Source: Lacinutrix neustonica
Lineage (GTDB): Bacteria > Bacteroidota > Bacteroidia > Flavobacteriales > Flavobacteriaceae
Assembly (NCBI RefSeq): GCF_026625145.1
Contig: NZ_CP113088.1
Span: forward strand, 1,054,001 to 1,118,000
DNA: 64,000 bases
Reading direction: 5' to 3'
Position numbers and translations under genes: made by a program. Of this stretch, positions 30,317 through 41,286 are shown piece after piece; the first letter of the stretch is position 1, and the number at the start of each line of letters is the position of its first letter. Under the pieces are notes generated by a model. It searched no databases, had not been told where the DNA came from, and saw nothing but the letters and a program-made list of their open reading frames with translations.

Positions 30317-30614
30317 TTATTTTAATAAATCTGTTACGTATGGTAATAACGCTAGGTGACGCGCTCTTTTTACTGCTACAGATACTTTTCTTTGATACTT
30401 TAAAGAGGTTCCTGTTAAACGTCTTGGTAAAATTTTACCTTGCTCGTTAATGAAACCTATTAACCAGTCTCGGATTTTTGTAATCGACATACTTGATTCC
30501 GCATTTTTTGAAACGACAATACTTTTTAGCTTTGTTCGTGTCAATATTTAAAGGCGTTAAATATCTAATTTCACCTTCTTTCTTTCCTTTTGCTTGTTGC
30601 TCTATAGATGCCAT
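30317..30614 (-). CDS. rpsR: 30S ribosomal protein bS18 (frame broken at 30468)
   Basis: About 98 residues. The start [20 protein letters not shown] at 30614 leads to [19 protein letters not shown]; as read the frame is lost at 30468-30473 (TCTCGG for TCCGG), and restoration gives [19 protein letters not shown]. Corrected length 99 codons. The paired cysteines in YCRFKKCG suggest a zinc-binding form. Because bS18 is essential in most bacteria, this lesion argues strongly that the break is not real. Confidence 0.97.
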
Positions 30615-30616
30615 AA

Positions 30617-30955
30617 TTACGCTTTTTGTTTAAGTTTAACTCTTCTTCTTTCTGCCCACGAGATCGCGTGCTTATCTAAAGCTACAGTTAAGTAACGCAT
30701 AAAACGCTCATCACGTCTAAACTCTACTTCTAAAGGATTGATGTGTTCACCATCTACGGTGTACTCAAACAAGTGGTAGAATCCACTTTTTTTGTTTTGA
30801 ATGGGATACGCTAATTTCTTTAAGCCCCAATCTTCTTTGGATATCATCTTTGCTCCTCTGCTAGTAAGAAATTCTTCGTATTTCTGTACTGTTTCCTTTA
30901 TCTGTGTTTCAGATAAAACGGGATTTAAGATGAAAACAGTTTCATAATGATTCAT
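30617..30955 (-). CDS. rpsF: 30S ribosomal protein bS6
   Basis: 112 residues, intact. MNHYETVFILNPVLSETQ, WGLKKLAYPIQNKKSGFYHL and RRDERFMRYLTVALDKHA are characteristic. First gene of the operon with rpsR (2-base gap) and rplI. Confidence 0.97.
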   Translation of the reverse strand: MNHYETVFILNPVLSETQIKETVQKYEEFLTSRGAKMISKEDWGLKKLAYPIQNKKSGFYHLFEYTVDGEHINPLEVEFRRDERFMRYLTVALDKHAISWAERRRVKLKQKA

Positions 30956-31164
30956 AAAAATCTATTTATTGTGTTAAAAATGAGTGCAAAAATAATTCTT
31001 TTTATTTACTCTCACAAATAGTTATCTATTAAATTCACTTCAATTATTAACCGCTCTTTACTTACTTAACGAAATGTTAAAATTTACATTTTAGCGATGT
31101 TTTTTGGTTTTCATCCGAATTTTTTGTAACATTGTCGATAAATAAACCCAAATATGCTAACGTT

Positions 31165-31859
31165 ATGACTCTAAATTGCGTAGTAGTTGATGATTCTGCA
31201 ATACAGCGACTTTCTATTGTAAAGTTGATTGAGAACAATAACTCTTTAAATTTAATTGCTGAATATAGCAGTGCTTTAGAAACAAAGAACGGCTTGAACA
31301 CACATAAGGTAGACCTTATCTTCTTAGATATTGAGATGCCTGTACTTAATGGTTTTGAACTATTAGATGTACTAAATAATAAACCTCAAATTATTTTTGT
31401 TACTGGCAAAACAGAATATGCGTTTAAAGCGTTTAACTATGATGCGACAGATTACTTACAAAAACCAATTACTCGAGACCGGTTTAATCAAGCAGTAGAG
31501 AAAGCTCTAGAACAACACAAGCTAAAACTTGACTTTAATGAAACTGAAGGGGAACATATTTTTGTAAAAAGCAACCTGAAGAAACGTAAAGTTTATGTTA
31601 AAGATATTAAATGGATTGAAGCGCTTGGTGACTACGTTAAATTAGTAACAGAAGACACCTCTTTAGTAGTTTTATCTACAATGAAAGCTTTTGAAAGCGA
31701 ATTGCCGAAGGTAAGTTTTTAAGAATACATAAGTCTTACATCGTGAATTTAGATAAAGTAGATCGTTTTAACAGTAAAAATGTTGAAGTTGGCGCGTATG
31801 AAATTCCTTTAAGTAGAAATAAGAAAACATTATTAGTAGATGCTTTAAATAATATATAA
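31165..31859 (+). CDS. LytTR-family response regulator (frame broken at 31705)
   Basis: About 231 residues. Receiver domain with CVVVDDSAIQRLSI at the start, phosphoacceptor Asp in LIFLDIEMPVLNGFE near 55 and the Lys in DYLQKPI near 105. A LytTR DNA-binding domain follows with IFVKSNLKKRKVYVKDIKWIE. The as-read stop follows LPKVSF; restoring CCGAA at 31705-31709 to CCGGAA gives LPEGKFLRIHKSYIVNLDKV and a proper end LLVDALNNI. Corrected length 232 codons. ATG at 31165 is preferred over the upstream TTG because it begins right before the receiver. No kinase gene is adjacent. Confidence 0.92.
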
Positions 31860-31903
31860 GCCGAAACTAGTTTACAATATAACCTACATACACCTCTCCC
31901 TTT

Positions 31904-31935
31904 AAATCCTGCTTTAATTAGCGGGATTTTTTTTT
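31904..31935 (+). terminator. Terminator after the LytTR regulator
   Basis: AAATCCTGCT, loop TTAATT, AGCGGGATTT and a T run, 45 bases after the regulator stop. Confidence 0.75.
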
Positions 31936-32032
31936 GGCAAACGTTGTTATTACAAGGCCATCGCGTCAAACAATTTAGGCCAATCTTTGCTAATAGAGTG
32001 CAACACACTTTATACTCAAAAGGCCCAAAACA

Positions 32033-34484
32033 CTAATAATTATCTACATTAATAATCACCCGGACGGCTCTAAAATCTTTTACAGCCTCAAAACTACTAT
32101 TTATTTTAGCGATGGCTTCTTTGGTTTTTCCTAAGGATTGAGTTTGCGGTATTTTTATTAACACATTTTTATGATATTGATTGCGAATTCTTGAAATGGG
32201 CGGAAATTCCGCCCCAAAATATTAGCTTTAAATACCTGTCGCAAAGACTTGGCAAACCAATCGCTAGCCAACTCTACTCTATTATAATCTTTATGTTTGA
32301 ACGTTATTTTAATCAAGCGGTAAAAGGGCGGATATTTAAAATTATAACGTTCTTGCAATTGCTCTTCAAACATCCCTTTATAGTCATTTGTAGAGACTTG
32401 CTGTACAATTTTATGATAGGGATTATAGGTTTGAATGAGCACTTTACCACGTTTCTCGGTTCTTCCCGCACGCCCTGACACCTGTAACATAAGCTGAAAA
32501 CTGCGTTCGTGTGCTCTAAAATCCGGAAAATTAAGCATATTATCGGCATTCATGATTCCAACCAGCTTTACGTTTCTAAAATCTAAACCTTTAGTTAGCA
32601 TTTGTGTACCCACCAAAATATCAATTTCCTGCTGCTCTAAAGCGGTGATGATTTTTTCATAACCATATTTACCTCGCGTCGTATCTAAATCCATACGCGC
32701 CACCTTATGCTCTGGAAACAATACTTTTGCTTCAGCTTCAATTTGCTCGGTACCAAAACCTTTAGAATCTAAACCTGGCGTACCACAAGCCATACATTTT
32801 TGAAGCATCGCAATAGTATAGCCACAATAATGACATCGTAGTTGGCTACGGTATTGGTGGTAGGTTAAACTCACATCACAATTAGGGCATTGTGGCGAAT
32901 GACCACAAGTATTGCACTCTACTATTGGGGAATACCCACGGCGGTTTTGAAATAAAATAACTTGGTGCCCGTCTTGTAAAGCGTCATTAATTTCACTAAC
33001 CAATCGGTCCGTAAAATGCCCTTTCATTAGCTTTTTTTCTGCTTTTCTACTAAGTCTACCAATTCAATTTCCGGCAGTTGCACATTGTTGTAACGCTTGT
33101 TTATTTCAACAAACCCATATTTATCCTCCTTAGCATTGTAGTACGATTCCAAGCTTGGTGTAGCACTTCCTAACAGTGTTTTTGCATTGTGTAAATGGGC
33201 CAACACGATTGCCGTATCTCGTGCATGATAGCGTGGTGCAGGATCAAATTGTTTAAAAGACTGCTCATGCTCTTCATCTACGATTATTAATCCTAAGTCC
33301 TGAAATGGTAAAAATATTGAGGAACGTGCCCCTAATACGATTCTCGCTTTAGCCGAATCATGAAGCACCTGATTATAAACCTCAACGCGCTCATGCGCCG
33401 AGTATTTGCTATGAAACACCGCCACTTGCTCTCCAAAATAGTTTTGCAGCCTCGTCACCAACTGTGTTGTTAATGCTATTTCCGGAAGCAAATACAACAC
33501 TTGGCGCCCTTCAGAAAGCACCTCTTCTATTAACTTGACATAAACTTCTGTTTTTCCGGAAGATGTAATACCATGTAATAAGGTGACATTTTGTGTTTTA
33601 AACGTGTCTTTTATTTGCTGAAGCGCTTCAATTTGATGGTCATTCAATTTTTTGGACGCTTCATTCTCTGCGCCATCATATTGTACCCGATCAGTTTGAA
33701 TGTGATATTCTTCTAGAATGTCTTTATCTATCAACGTCTTAACTATGGCAGAAGAACTTCCGCTTTGCTCAATAAGTTCTTTAACTTTTACAGGTTTTTT
33801 TGTTTTAGCAGAAATACTAAATAAAGTCATTACGACTTGTCGTTGCTTTTCAGCTCTGCTTAATGCTTTTAATAATTGCTGCAACCCCTGTTCTGAGGCA
33901 TAGGCTTCTTGCAGTTTTACATAGCGTACATATTTTGGCTTATACTTTTCGTAAATCTCCTCTTGCAGTAGTATGACTTCTTTTTCAATCAATCGCTTAA
34001 TTACAGGAAGTACATTTTTTTTATCCGGAATATTCGAAACATCCTGAATTTTAAGCGACGATTGATGTTGTAACGCCTCAAACACTAAAAACTCATCGTC
34101 TTTTAAATCCGCCTCATCAACAGTCATGTTAAGGTTTCGACTAATGAGTGTTTCGCTTTCTAAAATAAAAGCATTTGGTAAAGCGGCTCGCATAGCTTCA
34201 CCTACAGTACACATATAATACTTGGCAATCCAATACCGTAGTTCCAGTTGTGTTTTGGTAACTATGGGAGCGTCATCTAAGATCTGATGAATCTCCTTAG
34301 CGTCGTATACCAAAGGCGCTTCATTATGAATTTTCCCAACCAATCCTGTATAAATTTTTGTTTTCCCGAAAGGGACAGACACCCGCATGCCAACTTTCAA
34401 AAATTTAGACTCCGCTTCGGTAATACTATAAGTGAATAGTTTTTCTAGTGGAATGGGTAATATGACGTCTATAAAATGATTCAC
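32033..34484 (-). CDS. priA: Primosomal protein N' (replication restart helicase PriA; two frame breaks)
   Basis: Restarts stalled replication forks. About 817 residues. N-terminal MNHFIDVILPIPLEKLFTYS domain, Walker A HGITSSGKTEVY, DEEH box with IIVDEEHEQSFKQ, zinc-binding cysteines (CNTCGHSPQCPNCD and CHYCGY with CMACG), and GTQMLTKGLDF. The frame breaks at 33032-33038, where an A7 run should be A8 to join EKQKKKLMKGHF, and at 32208-32214, where one base of TTCCGGCC is lost; restored, LGPEFPPISRIRNQYHKNV leads to the normal end. Corrected length 818 codons. Confidence 0.95.
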
Positions 34485-34621
34485 TTTTAATTTTTAGAAG
34501 ATTAAATCGTTTAATAATTTTCTCAGTTCGATGTTCCCAGTAGCAGTCCTTCGTTTTATATATTGTAATTCCCGTACTTGGTTGCAATAAAACGACATGG
34601 GTTACTTATACAACATACTAT

Positions 34622-35051
34622 TTATTCTACAACCCGCTTCCAATACTGAGTTTGATAAAAGAAAGCAATATAGCCCCGCACTTGTAAAACATTTGAATCA
34701 TCTTCTTCCAGGGCTAAACGCAGTCTGTAGACTTTTCCGTCTTCGGGGTTCACTACGGTACCGTGTCGATAATAGTCCCCATCTTTTTGCATGTTTTTAA
34801 TGATGTCCGAGACCTAAAATAGGTTTGTTGTAGTCTTCACCTTCACAATTGATACAGGGTAAATCGCGTTTAGAAGCATCGAAAATTTCAATAATTTTTC
34901 CAAAAACTTCACCATCCCGCTTATAGATCTTAACTACTGATTTTACCTCACCGGTTTTGTCATCTATAGTTTTCCATTTCCCTAAGACCTCTTGAGAAAA
35001 TCCACTAATTGAAAATAATAGAAGTGTTATTATAATTAATCTATTCACCAT
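34622..35051 (-). CDS. DUF2147 secreted protein (frame broken at 34807)
   Basis: About 142 residues. Signal peptide MVNRLIIITLLLFSISGFSQ, then EVLGKWKTIDDKTGEVKSVV and LPCINCEGEDYNKPILGL, typical of DUF2147. As read it stops at LGLGHH; CCGAGA at 34807-34812 stands for CCAGA, and restoration gives ILGLDIIKNMQKDGDYYRHG, then VVNPEDGKVYRLRLAL and the end YWKRVVE. Corrected length 143 codons. Probably periplasmic; function unknown. Its start overlaps the end of the YihY-type gene by 11 bases. Confidence 0.88.
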
Positions 35052-36042
35052 TTTTATGTTCTCTTTTTAAACGCATTAAAGCCATATTTAACTCAAAGCC
35101 CAGTAATAAAATATTTGCATTTAACCACAAATAAAACAGGAGAATCAATAAAGCTCCTATGGAACCATAGAGTTCATTATAACTTGAAAAATACTTAATA
35201 TAAATACCAAATAAATATGAGGTAAGGATGATCAATAATGTTGTAAACACCGCCCCTATTGAAAAAAACCTTGCGTACCTACCTTCTTTTGTTCCCAAAT
35301 AGTACAATGTCGCTGTTGCTAAAAATGTGACGATTACAAAGAAACTATATTGTGCTACATTGGCCCAAAAATGTGTTTCACGATGTGTATCGATTCCAAA
35401 AGTCTCTAAAAAATCTAGTGTACCACCAACGACATAAATTTGAAAATACCCTAATACAGCTACGGTAATAATGAGTAGTAAAGACAGAATTAATGCGACA
35501 CCCATTGCAAAAAAATACTGTTTGAATACGTTACGCGTCAATTGCTCATGGTACGAACTTTCGAAACCTAAAAACAATGCGTAAACCCCATTAGTCATTA
35601 AAAAAATAGCCAAAAATAATACGGTAGACAAAAGGCCACTATTGGTATTTTTACCCTGTAAGGCTCTAAAGATATTATCTGAAAAGAAATCGGAAGTTGT
35701 TGGGGGTAATACTGATTTTAAAAATGTTAGAAAATCTTGTTCAAAGCCATCGATTGGAATGTTTGGTATGACAATAATAATAAACAATAAAAACGGGAAC
35801 AAAGCGGTAAAAAAACTATAGGCAATGGCACTCCCTCTGGTTGTTAGCGCCCCTTTAGCTAATCCTATAACATACAGCTCCATCAAATCGTAGAGTGACA
35901 GTCCTTCTAAACCTGGTAATTTTACTTTACTAAATAGCTTAATAAAAATATTAAGCACAGGAATTTTAAGGAGCTTATCTCTAAGTTGAATTTCAACGAT
36001 TTTCTCTTCTAAAACAATATTTTCTTCTAAAATTTCTGACAT
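35041..36042 (-). CDS. YihY/virulence factor BrkB family membrane protein
   Basis: 333 residues, intact. An N-terminal cytoplasmic segment is followed by about six hydrophobic helices, with SAIAYSFFTALFPFLLFII near 75-95, LFLAIFLMTNGVYALFLGF and the C-terminal LLILLFYLWLNANILLLGFE. The family was once called ribonuclease BN but is an inner-membrane protein of uncertain function. It starts 8 bases after nadC and overlaps the DUF2147 start, so the three form an operon. Confidence 0.92.
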   Translation of the reverse strand: MSEILEENIVLEEKIVEIQLRDKLLKIPVLNIFIKLFSKVKLPGLEGLSLYDLMELYVIGLAKGALTTRGSAIAYSFFTALFPFLLFIIIVIPNIPIDGFEQDFLTFLKSVLPPTTSDFFSDNIFRALQGKNTNSGLLSTVLFLAIFLMTNGVYALFLGFESSYHEQLTRNVFKQYFFAMGVALILSLLLIITVAVLGYFQIYVVGGTLDFLETFGIDTHRETHFWANVAQYSFFVIVTFLATATLYYLGTKEGRYARFFSIGAVFTTLLIILTSYLFGIYIKYFSSYNELYGSIGALLILLFYLWLNANILLLGFELNMALMRLKREHKNGE

Positions 36043-36050
36043 ACCAATTA

Positions 36051-36911
36051 CTAATCGACTGCTTTTAAGCTTAAATCTAAATTGTGAACAGAATGTGTTA
36101 AAGCACCCGAAGAAATATAGTCAACACCACACAAGGCATAGTCTCTTATGGTTTGTTCGTTGATACCTCCGAGCTTTCGGTTAAGCATTGGTTTCCAATA
36201 AGCGCCACTGCTTTTCGTGTGTCTTCGTAATTAAAATTATCTATTAAAATACGATACACACCCTCACTCTTTAGGATTTCCTTGATTTCATTTAAATCTC
36301 GAGCTTCTACAATTATTTTTAAATCGCGATTGGTCTCCTTTAAGTACTGTTTGGTTTTCTCTATGGCTTTGGTAATGCCGCCAGCAAAATCAATGTGATT
36401 GTCCTTAAGCATTATCATATCATACAAGGCAAAACGGTGGTTCTCTCCGCCTCCAATTTTCACTGCCCATTTTTCTAGAGCACGAATACCAGGCGTTGTT
36501 TTTCGGGTATCTAAAATTTTCGCACCCGTACCCTCTAATAAATCGACAAATTGTTTAGTTTTTGTTGCAATAGCACTCATACGCTGCATGGCATTAAGCA
36601 CGAGGCGTTCGGCTTTTAAAATAGATTGAGACGCCCCTGTAACATAAAAAACAATGTCTCCATAATTTACTTTGCTTCCATCTTCAATTAACACCTCCAT
36701 TTTCATTTCTCGGATCGACATAGGCAAACACTTGTTTAGCAAAGGCAACGCCGGCAATGATGCCCTCATCTTTTACCAAAAGTTTGGCTTTCCCTTGAGC
36801 AGAAGCAGGGATACAAGACAGGGAGCTGTGATCTCCATCACCAACATCTTCTCTTATAGCATTGGCTATTATTAATTCTATTTCTTTATCGAATTGGGCT
36901 TTGCTTATCAT
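36051..36911 (-). CDS. nadC: Nicotinate-nucleotide pyrophosphorylase (two frame breaks)
   Basis: Converts quinolinate and PRPP to nicotinate mononucleotide in NAD synthesis. About 286 residues. AIREDVGDGDHSSL near 16-30, ERLVLNAMQRMSAIAT, TRKTTPGIRALEKWAVKIGGG and LYDMIMLKDNHI are conserved. Breaks: TCTCGG at 36708-36713 for TCCGG (restored AYVDPEMKMEVLIEDG), and CCGAG near 36169-36173 for CCGGAG (restored LTESSGGINEQTIRDYALCG, then VDYISSGALTHSV). The +1 and -1 cancel, 287 codons. Confidence 0.95.
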
Positions 36912-36989
36912 TGAAAATTACTTTACTGCTAAAATAATGATTGAAAATCAAAATATTCAAATTTTCAAATTCCAAATTCCAAAAAGTTT

Positions 36990-36997
36990 TACCTTTG
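36990..36997 (+). promoter_or_regulatory. TAnnTTTG promoter box of rlmH, possibly leaderless
   Basis: TACCTTTG matches the -7 consensus and ends only 5 bases before the rlmH ATG at 37003. If used, transcription would start at about the A of the start codon. The upstream -33 box is weak. Confidence 0.55.
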
Positions 36998-37002
36998 GTA
37001 CC

Positions 37003-37477
37003 ATGACAATCAAACTTATTGCCATTGGCAAAACCGATAACAAACAGTTACAAGCGCTAATAGACGAGTATACAAAACGTTTAGGGTTTTATATCAAGTT
37101 TCAATTGGAAATTATTCCGAGACATTAAAAATGCTAAAAACTTAAGCGAAACGCAACAAAAGCAAAAGGAAGGTGAGCTCATTTTAGCCAAACGCTCCAA
37201 TACCGACGTTTTAATACTATTGGATGAAAACGGAAAACAACACGATTCTGTTGGCTTTTCCAACTACTTGCAAAAGCATATGAATTACGGAGTAAAACAA
37301 TTGGTTTTTGTTATTGGTGGCCCCTATGGCTTCTCACAAGAAGTCTACGAAAAAGCCCATGGTAAAATTTCTTTGTCTAAAATGACGTTCTCCCACCAAA
37401 TGGTGCGTTTATTTATTATTGAACAACTCTATCGTGGCTTTACCATTTTGAGGAATGAACCTTATCATCATAGGTGA
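37003..37477 (+). CDS. rlmH: 23S rRNA (pseudouridine-1915-N3) methyltransferase RlmH (frame broken at 37117)
   Basis: SPOUT-fold methyltransferase acting on 70S ribosomes. About 157 residues, normal length. MTIKLIAIGKTDNKQLQALI at the start; the SAM-binding knot FVIGGPYGFSQEVYEKA and SLSKMTFSHQMVRLFIIEQLYR; end FTILRNEPYHHR. The frame breaks at 37117-37122 (CCGAGA for CCGGA), restored EIIPDIKNAKNLSETQ; corrected length 158 codons. The 3' 210 bases are duplicated, diverged, at 38911-39119. This copy has the full 5' part and a normal end, so it is taken as the functional gene. Confidence 0.93.
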
Positions 37478-37478
37478 G

Positions 37479-38190
37479 TTATTGACATGAAAGGTTGATT
37501 TTTAGAACCTTATCAAATTTAGAATACCTTACCAATTTTTGTTCCCAAAGCTGTATTTCATCATGATGTTTGAATTTATGAAATTGATAACTAATAATTC
37601 CATTTGAATGTATTCCACTTTTATTCCACTGCTCCAATTCAAAAAAACTAGTGAAGTTAGGCGCTATTAAATTGCTGTTTTTTTCAATAACTATGAAATC
37701 ATTAAGTTTAAGATTCCTATTCTTTCTAAACTTTCTCTTATTAACCACAGCATACTTAACAGAAGGGTTATTATTAATTAAGGTGTCTTTTATTTTATGG
37801 TAGTCGAAATGAAAATTGTATTGATTCCTTCTAGTTTTAGATGCATAAAGATCTCTTATCACCTTTTCATAACCGCAATTAAAATCTAAAGTATCAGTCT
37901 TAAGCAAATCACTCTTAAGCATTGCCCCATTAGCTTTGAGCTTATAAAAATCATCAAAATAGACCTGTAATGAATCCTGTCTATACTCATATAATGTAAG
38001 ACTATAAGTATTGTTCTTAGAATTAATAAGCTTAAAATATTTACATGAATCTTCAGCACATTCACCTTCCGTACTTGAGTACTCTAAAAAATAATCAAAC
38101 TTATATAATTTTTCGTTTATAGGCTCTTGACTAAAACCTGAAAAAGAAAAAAGAAAAAAGAAAAACTAAAACCCCAAGTATTTTTTTCAT
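37479..38190 (-). CDS. Hypothetical secreted protein (frame broken in an A/T tract)
   Basis: About 236 residues after correction. ATG at 38190 gives MKKILGVLVFLFS, a signal-peptide core that runs into a tract of three T-rich runs (plus strand 38147-38165); one base must be removed there to continue SGFSQEPINEKLYKFDYF and on through CAEDSCKYFKLINSKN to the long frame starting MLKSDLLKTDT. A signal cleavage after FSQ is likely. The mature part is Lys/Asn/Phe rich, with two cysteines six apart. I recognise no family. It exists only in the first copy of the duplicated rlmH region. Confidence 0.6.
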
Positions 38191-38400
38191 TAAAATTATT
38201 TTTATGCTGAACAAAAATATAGTAATTACAAAACTTAAGCGTTCATTCTCAATATAATTTCTATTTCAAAATTACCGGAGTACAACTAAAATAATCCATT
38301 ACTCTCAATAAATAATTTTTCCAAGGACTTCCGCATGCATCCTTCAACCTCTTTACCGTGATTTTACTCCTTTAAGCAATGAGCCTACATTCTTACAAAT

Positions 38401-38806
38401 TTAATCAACGCTTACTTCTATCTGTCTAAATGGAAAAACATCTTTATTCATTAGATTATTAGTGAAATACATATTGTTAAGTATGCCTCCATCACAAGGT
38501 CTAGTTACCACAAATAAATCATACATAAACTCAACACTTACTATTCCTTGAAGCGTTGCCAAGAACTTGTATGAGTAAAAAGGTATCACTCTATCATTAT
38601 CTACTTTAATTATTACCAAAAAATCAAGATGTCTTATATACTCATTAATATCATGTAGAGGCGAATAGGATTTCAAGTCGTAATAATCTTCTACACTTTT
38701 TAACACACTAATCTCGTTTATAATATTGCCAACTGAGCTACGGTATTCTTTGAAAAACAAAACATATCAAAAGCCTTCTTCTATAATAGTAGTTTTATTT
38801 TGGACT
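38401..38806 (-). pseudogene. Decayed C-terminal fragment of prolyl oligopeptidase
   Basis: The frame 38401-38760 reads DYYDLKSYSPLHDINEYIRH, NDRVIPFYSYKFLATLQG and FPFRQIEVSVD, clearly paralogous to the end of the full gene at 39125 (FYNLKSYSPLHHINEDV and FLFSQLEVTID). The catalytic Asp region has lost GTDDD and the His region NGHGGALN reads RPCDGGILN. Homology continues in other frames to about 38806 and then stops. It lacks the propeller and the catalytic serine, so it is dead. Confidence 0.85.
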
Positions 38807-38910
38807 GGCTTACATTGGAACTACTCAGGGTATATGGAATTATTAGTTACTTTATTTTACGTATTCCGAAACTTCCTTTTTTTGGAAAGCTATTATAGCT
38901 AGACTGATGC

Positions 38911-39145
38911 ACTTGCAAAAGCATATGAATTCGGAGTAAAACAATTGGTTTTTTTTATAGGTGGCCCTTATGGCTTCTCACAAGAAGTCTACGACCAAGC
39001 TAAAGGCAAAATTTCCCTTTCAAAAATGACGTTCTCCCACCAAATGGTCCGTTTATTTTTCATTGAACAACTCTATCGCGGCTTTACCATTTTGAGGAAT
39101 GAACCTTATCATCACAGTGAAAAACTAATCGATAGTTACCTCTAA
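38911..39145 (+). pseudogene. 5'-truncated second copy of rlmH 3' end
   Basis: Begins inside rlmH at LQKHMNSGVKQLVFFIGG; the as-read TTCGGA at 38930-38935 stands for TTCCGGA. It runs through the SAM-binding knot and ends NEPYHHSEKLIDSYL, extending nine residues past the normal end and overlapping the 3' end of the convergent prolyl oligopeptidase gene by about 21 bases. It lacks the first two thirds and cannot be active alone. Confidence 0.8.
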
Positions 39146-41286
39146 TTGACTAAAGAGAAAAATATATTTAGTCATTAATTCATTTGTATAGTCCTCATTA
39201 TTAAGTGCACCTCCATGTCCATTTCCGTTTAAAAAAAACAAATGATACATAGACGCATCACTTCCTTTTTCCTGAAGGGTAGCTAAGAATTTATAGGAAT
39301 GAAAAGGAGGGACTCTATCGTCATCTGTACCAGTAATTAGCAAAAGATTAGGATATTTCACATCCTCATTAATATGATGTAAAGGTGAATATGATTTTAA
39401 ATTATAAAAGTCTTCTTCATTTTGTGGCACACCGAACTCGTTTACATTGGTCTTTACTGAGCCTACTGTATACTTTGAAAACCGAAGCATATCTAAAGCC
39501 CCTGCTTCAATAATTGCAGCTTTAAACAATTCGGCCTCACGGGTAAAAGCAGCTCCGACTAACATTCCACCATGTGAAGCTCCATTTATGGCTAACTTTT
39601 CTTTATTAGTATATTTTTGATTAGTAAGATATTCTGCGGCAGCTATAAAATCGTCAATCGCCGTTTGTTTATTTAATCTTCTACCAGCCTGACTCCAGGC
39701 ATTCCCTTTTGCCCCTCCTCCTCTAATGTTGGGAACGGCCATAATTCCACCATGCAACAACCACAAGGTCTGAGACTCATTAAACCTAGGGGTTACTGTT
39801 ATTCCATAACCTCCATACCCATACAATAATGTCGGATTATTACCATCCAACTTCGTATCTTTTAAACAGGTGATGTACATTGGAATTTCAGTGCCGTCCT
39901 TAGACTTATAATTTACATATCTCGTTTCTAAAGTTTCAACTTTATAAGGTACAGACAGTGTTTGAATAGGTTTGAAAGTTAAATCTAACAGAGACATTTG
40001 ATACCAAATATCTGGATGATAAAATGAAGACACACAAAAATCAGTATTTATCGCATTATCTTCACTCTCAGAAAAATAGTTTAGTTTTTTACCTTCCGGA
40101 AAATCTATTTTCCGCAATAGCTCACCATCTAAATCAAATATCAAAGCAACATTCTTTCCTTTATCACTATATATACAAGCTATTTTTTCTTTTCCTAACT
40201 TGTTTACATCTTGCAAAAGAATGTCATATTCGGGTATTAACTCAGAAACATCATTTAATTTAGTAATATCGGCTCTTAATACACGTCTATTTGGAGCTTC
40301 CCAATTGGTAATCAATATAACCCGATCACCAAATGTTTCTTCAATATCCACATGAATATTTTCAGAGTTTGGATACAGCAAAAAGTTGGATAAATAAAAA
40401 GATTCTGAATTTACATTGGCCACAGATAATGCTTTATATATTTTCCCTTTCACCGTATAAAAATGCTTAAAAAACAATTTATCATTTAATTTAAAATAGC
40501 TAAAGCGATTAGTTCCTGTCTCATCTGGATTACTGTACAATAATTTATCATCACCCTGGATATCCTCCAATTTATGATGATAAAATTTTTGCCCTGTAGC
40601 TTTATCTAATAGTTCTCTCCCATTTTTTGGTGCATCGTATGCATCATAGAAAACATCCTTACCATCCCATATTAAATTACTTGTAACTCTAATATTTCTT
40701 AAATTGTTTTCAAATTGCTTTCCTGTGATAAGATCATAGAAATAAACTTCTCTCCAATCACTACCATTATGAGACAGCTCGACAGCAATTAAATCATGAT
40801 CTTCATTCAAATAAGTATTACTAATAATTACATTATCTTCTATGTCCAACCTGTAATCCTTAATATAGACCAACCTTTTATAGTTTTTCATACCTCTTAC
40901 CCTATATACTAAATCAGAAGCACGATTTGAATTTGAAGATTTATATTTAAATTCGTATTTGGTTTTTAAACTATCTGCTCTTTCATTGTACAACTCAGAT
41001 TTTTCCGTTCTAACTCCACTGTACATGGTTGCAATCGGCTTCTAAGTTTCCAACTTTTTACATATTTTTTTTTCTGTCTCCTTGTCAGTTTTTCTTGTTT
41101 ATCTAACCAGTCAAGCAGCCTTGGGTCTTCAGGGTTTTCCATCCATTGATAAGGGTCTTTTATCGTTTCTCCAAAATAAGTGTCCTCGATAGAATCTTTT
41201 GGAGCTATAGGATATTCCTGTTTTTTTTGGGCAGAAGTAACAGAAATGAATCCTAAAATAAGTACTCCACTGATTAAACGCGTCAT
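39125..41286 (-). CDS. Prolyl oligopeptidase family serine peptidase (frame broken at 41033)
   Basis: Secreted S9A peptidase that cleaves short peptides after proline. About 720 residues. Signal peptide MTRLISGVLILGFISVTSAQ, then PIAPKDSIEDTYFGETIKDP and PYQWMENPEDPRLLDWL; beta-propeller domain; C-terminal hydrolase with Ser in NGASHGGMLV near 570, Asp in GTDDDRVPPFHS near 653 and His in NGHGGALN near 690. The frame breaks at 41033-41039 (ATCGGC for ATCCGGC), restored KLRSRIATMYSGVRTEK; corrected length 721 codons. The start at 41286 is chosen for the signal peptide. A decayed partial copy lies at 38401-38806. Confidence 0.93.

Larger units (their letters stand above)
37263..39119 (+). repeat. 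Diverged direct repeat of the rlmH 3' end (37263-37471 and 38911-39119)
   Basis: About 209 bases encoding LQKHMN-GVKQLVF through FTILRNEPYHH occur twice, about 1648 bases apart in the same orientation. They differ by roughly one base in ten, many at third codon positions. Between them lie the private gene at 37479-38190 and a decayed C-terminal fragment of prolyl oligopeptidase, so the whole is a tandem duplication of an rlmH-3'/oligopeptidase-3' junction or an insertion flanked by it. Confidence 0.85.

Noticed and set aside
38401-38806. An independent small gene of 119 residues
   Set aside because: It aligns along its length with the C-terminus of the adjacent prolyl oligopeptidase and has lost its catalytic motifs, so it is a decayed duplicate.
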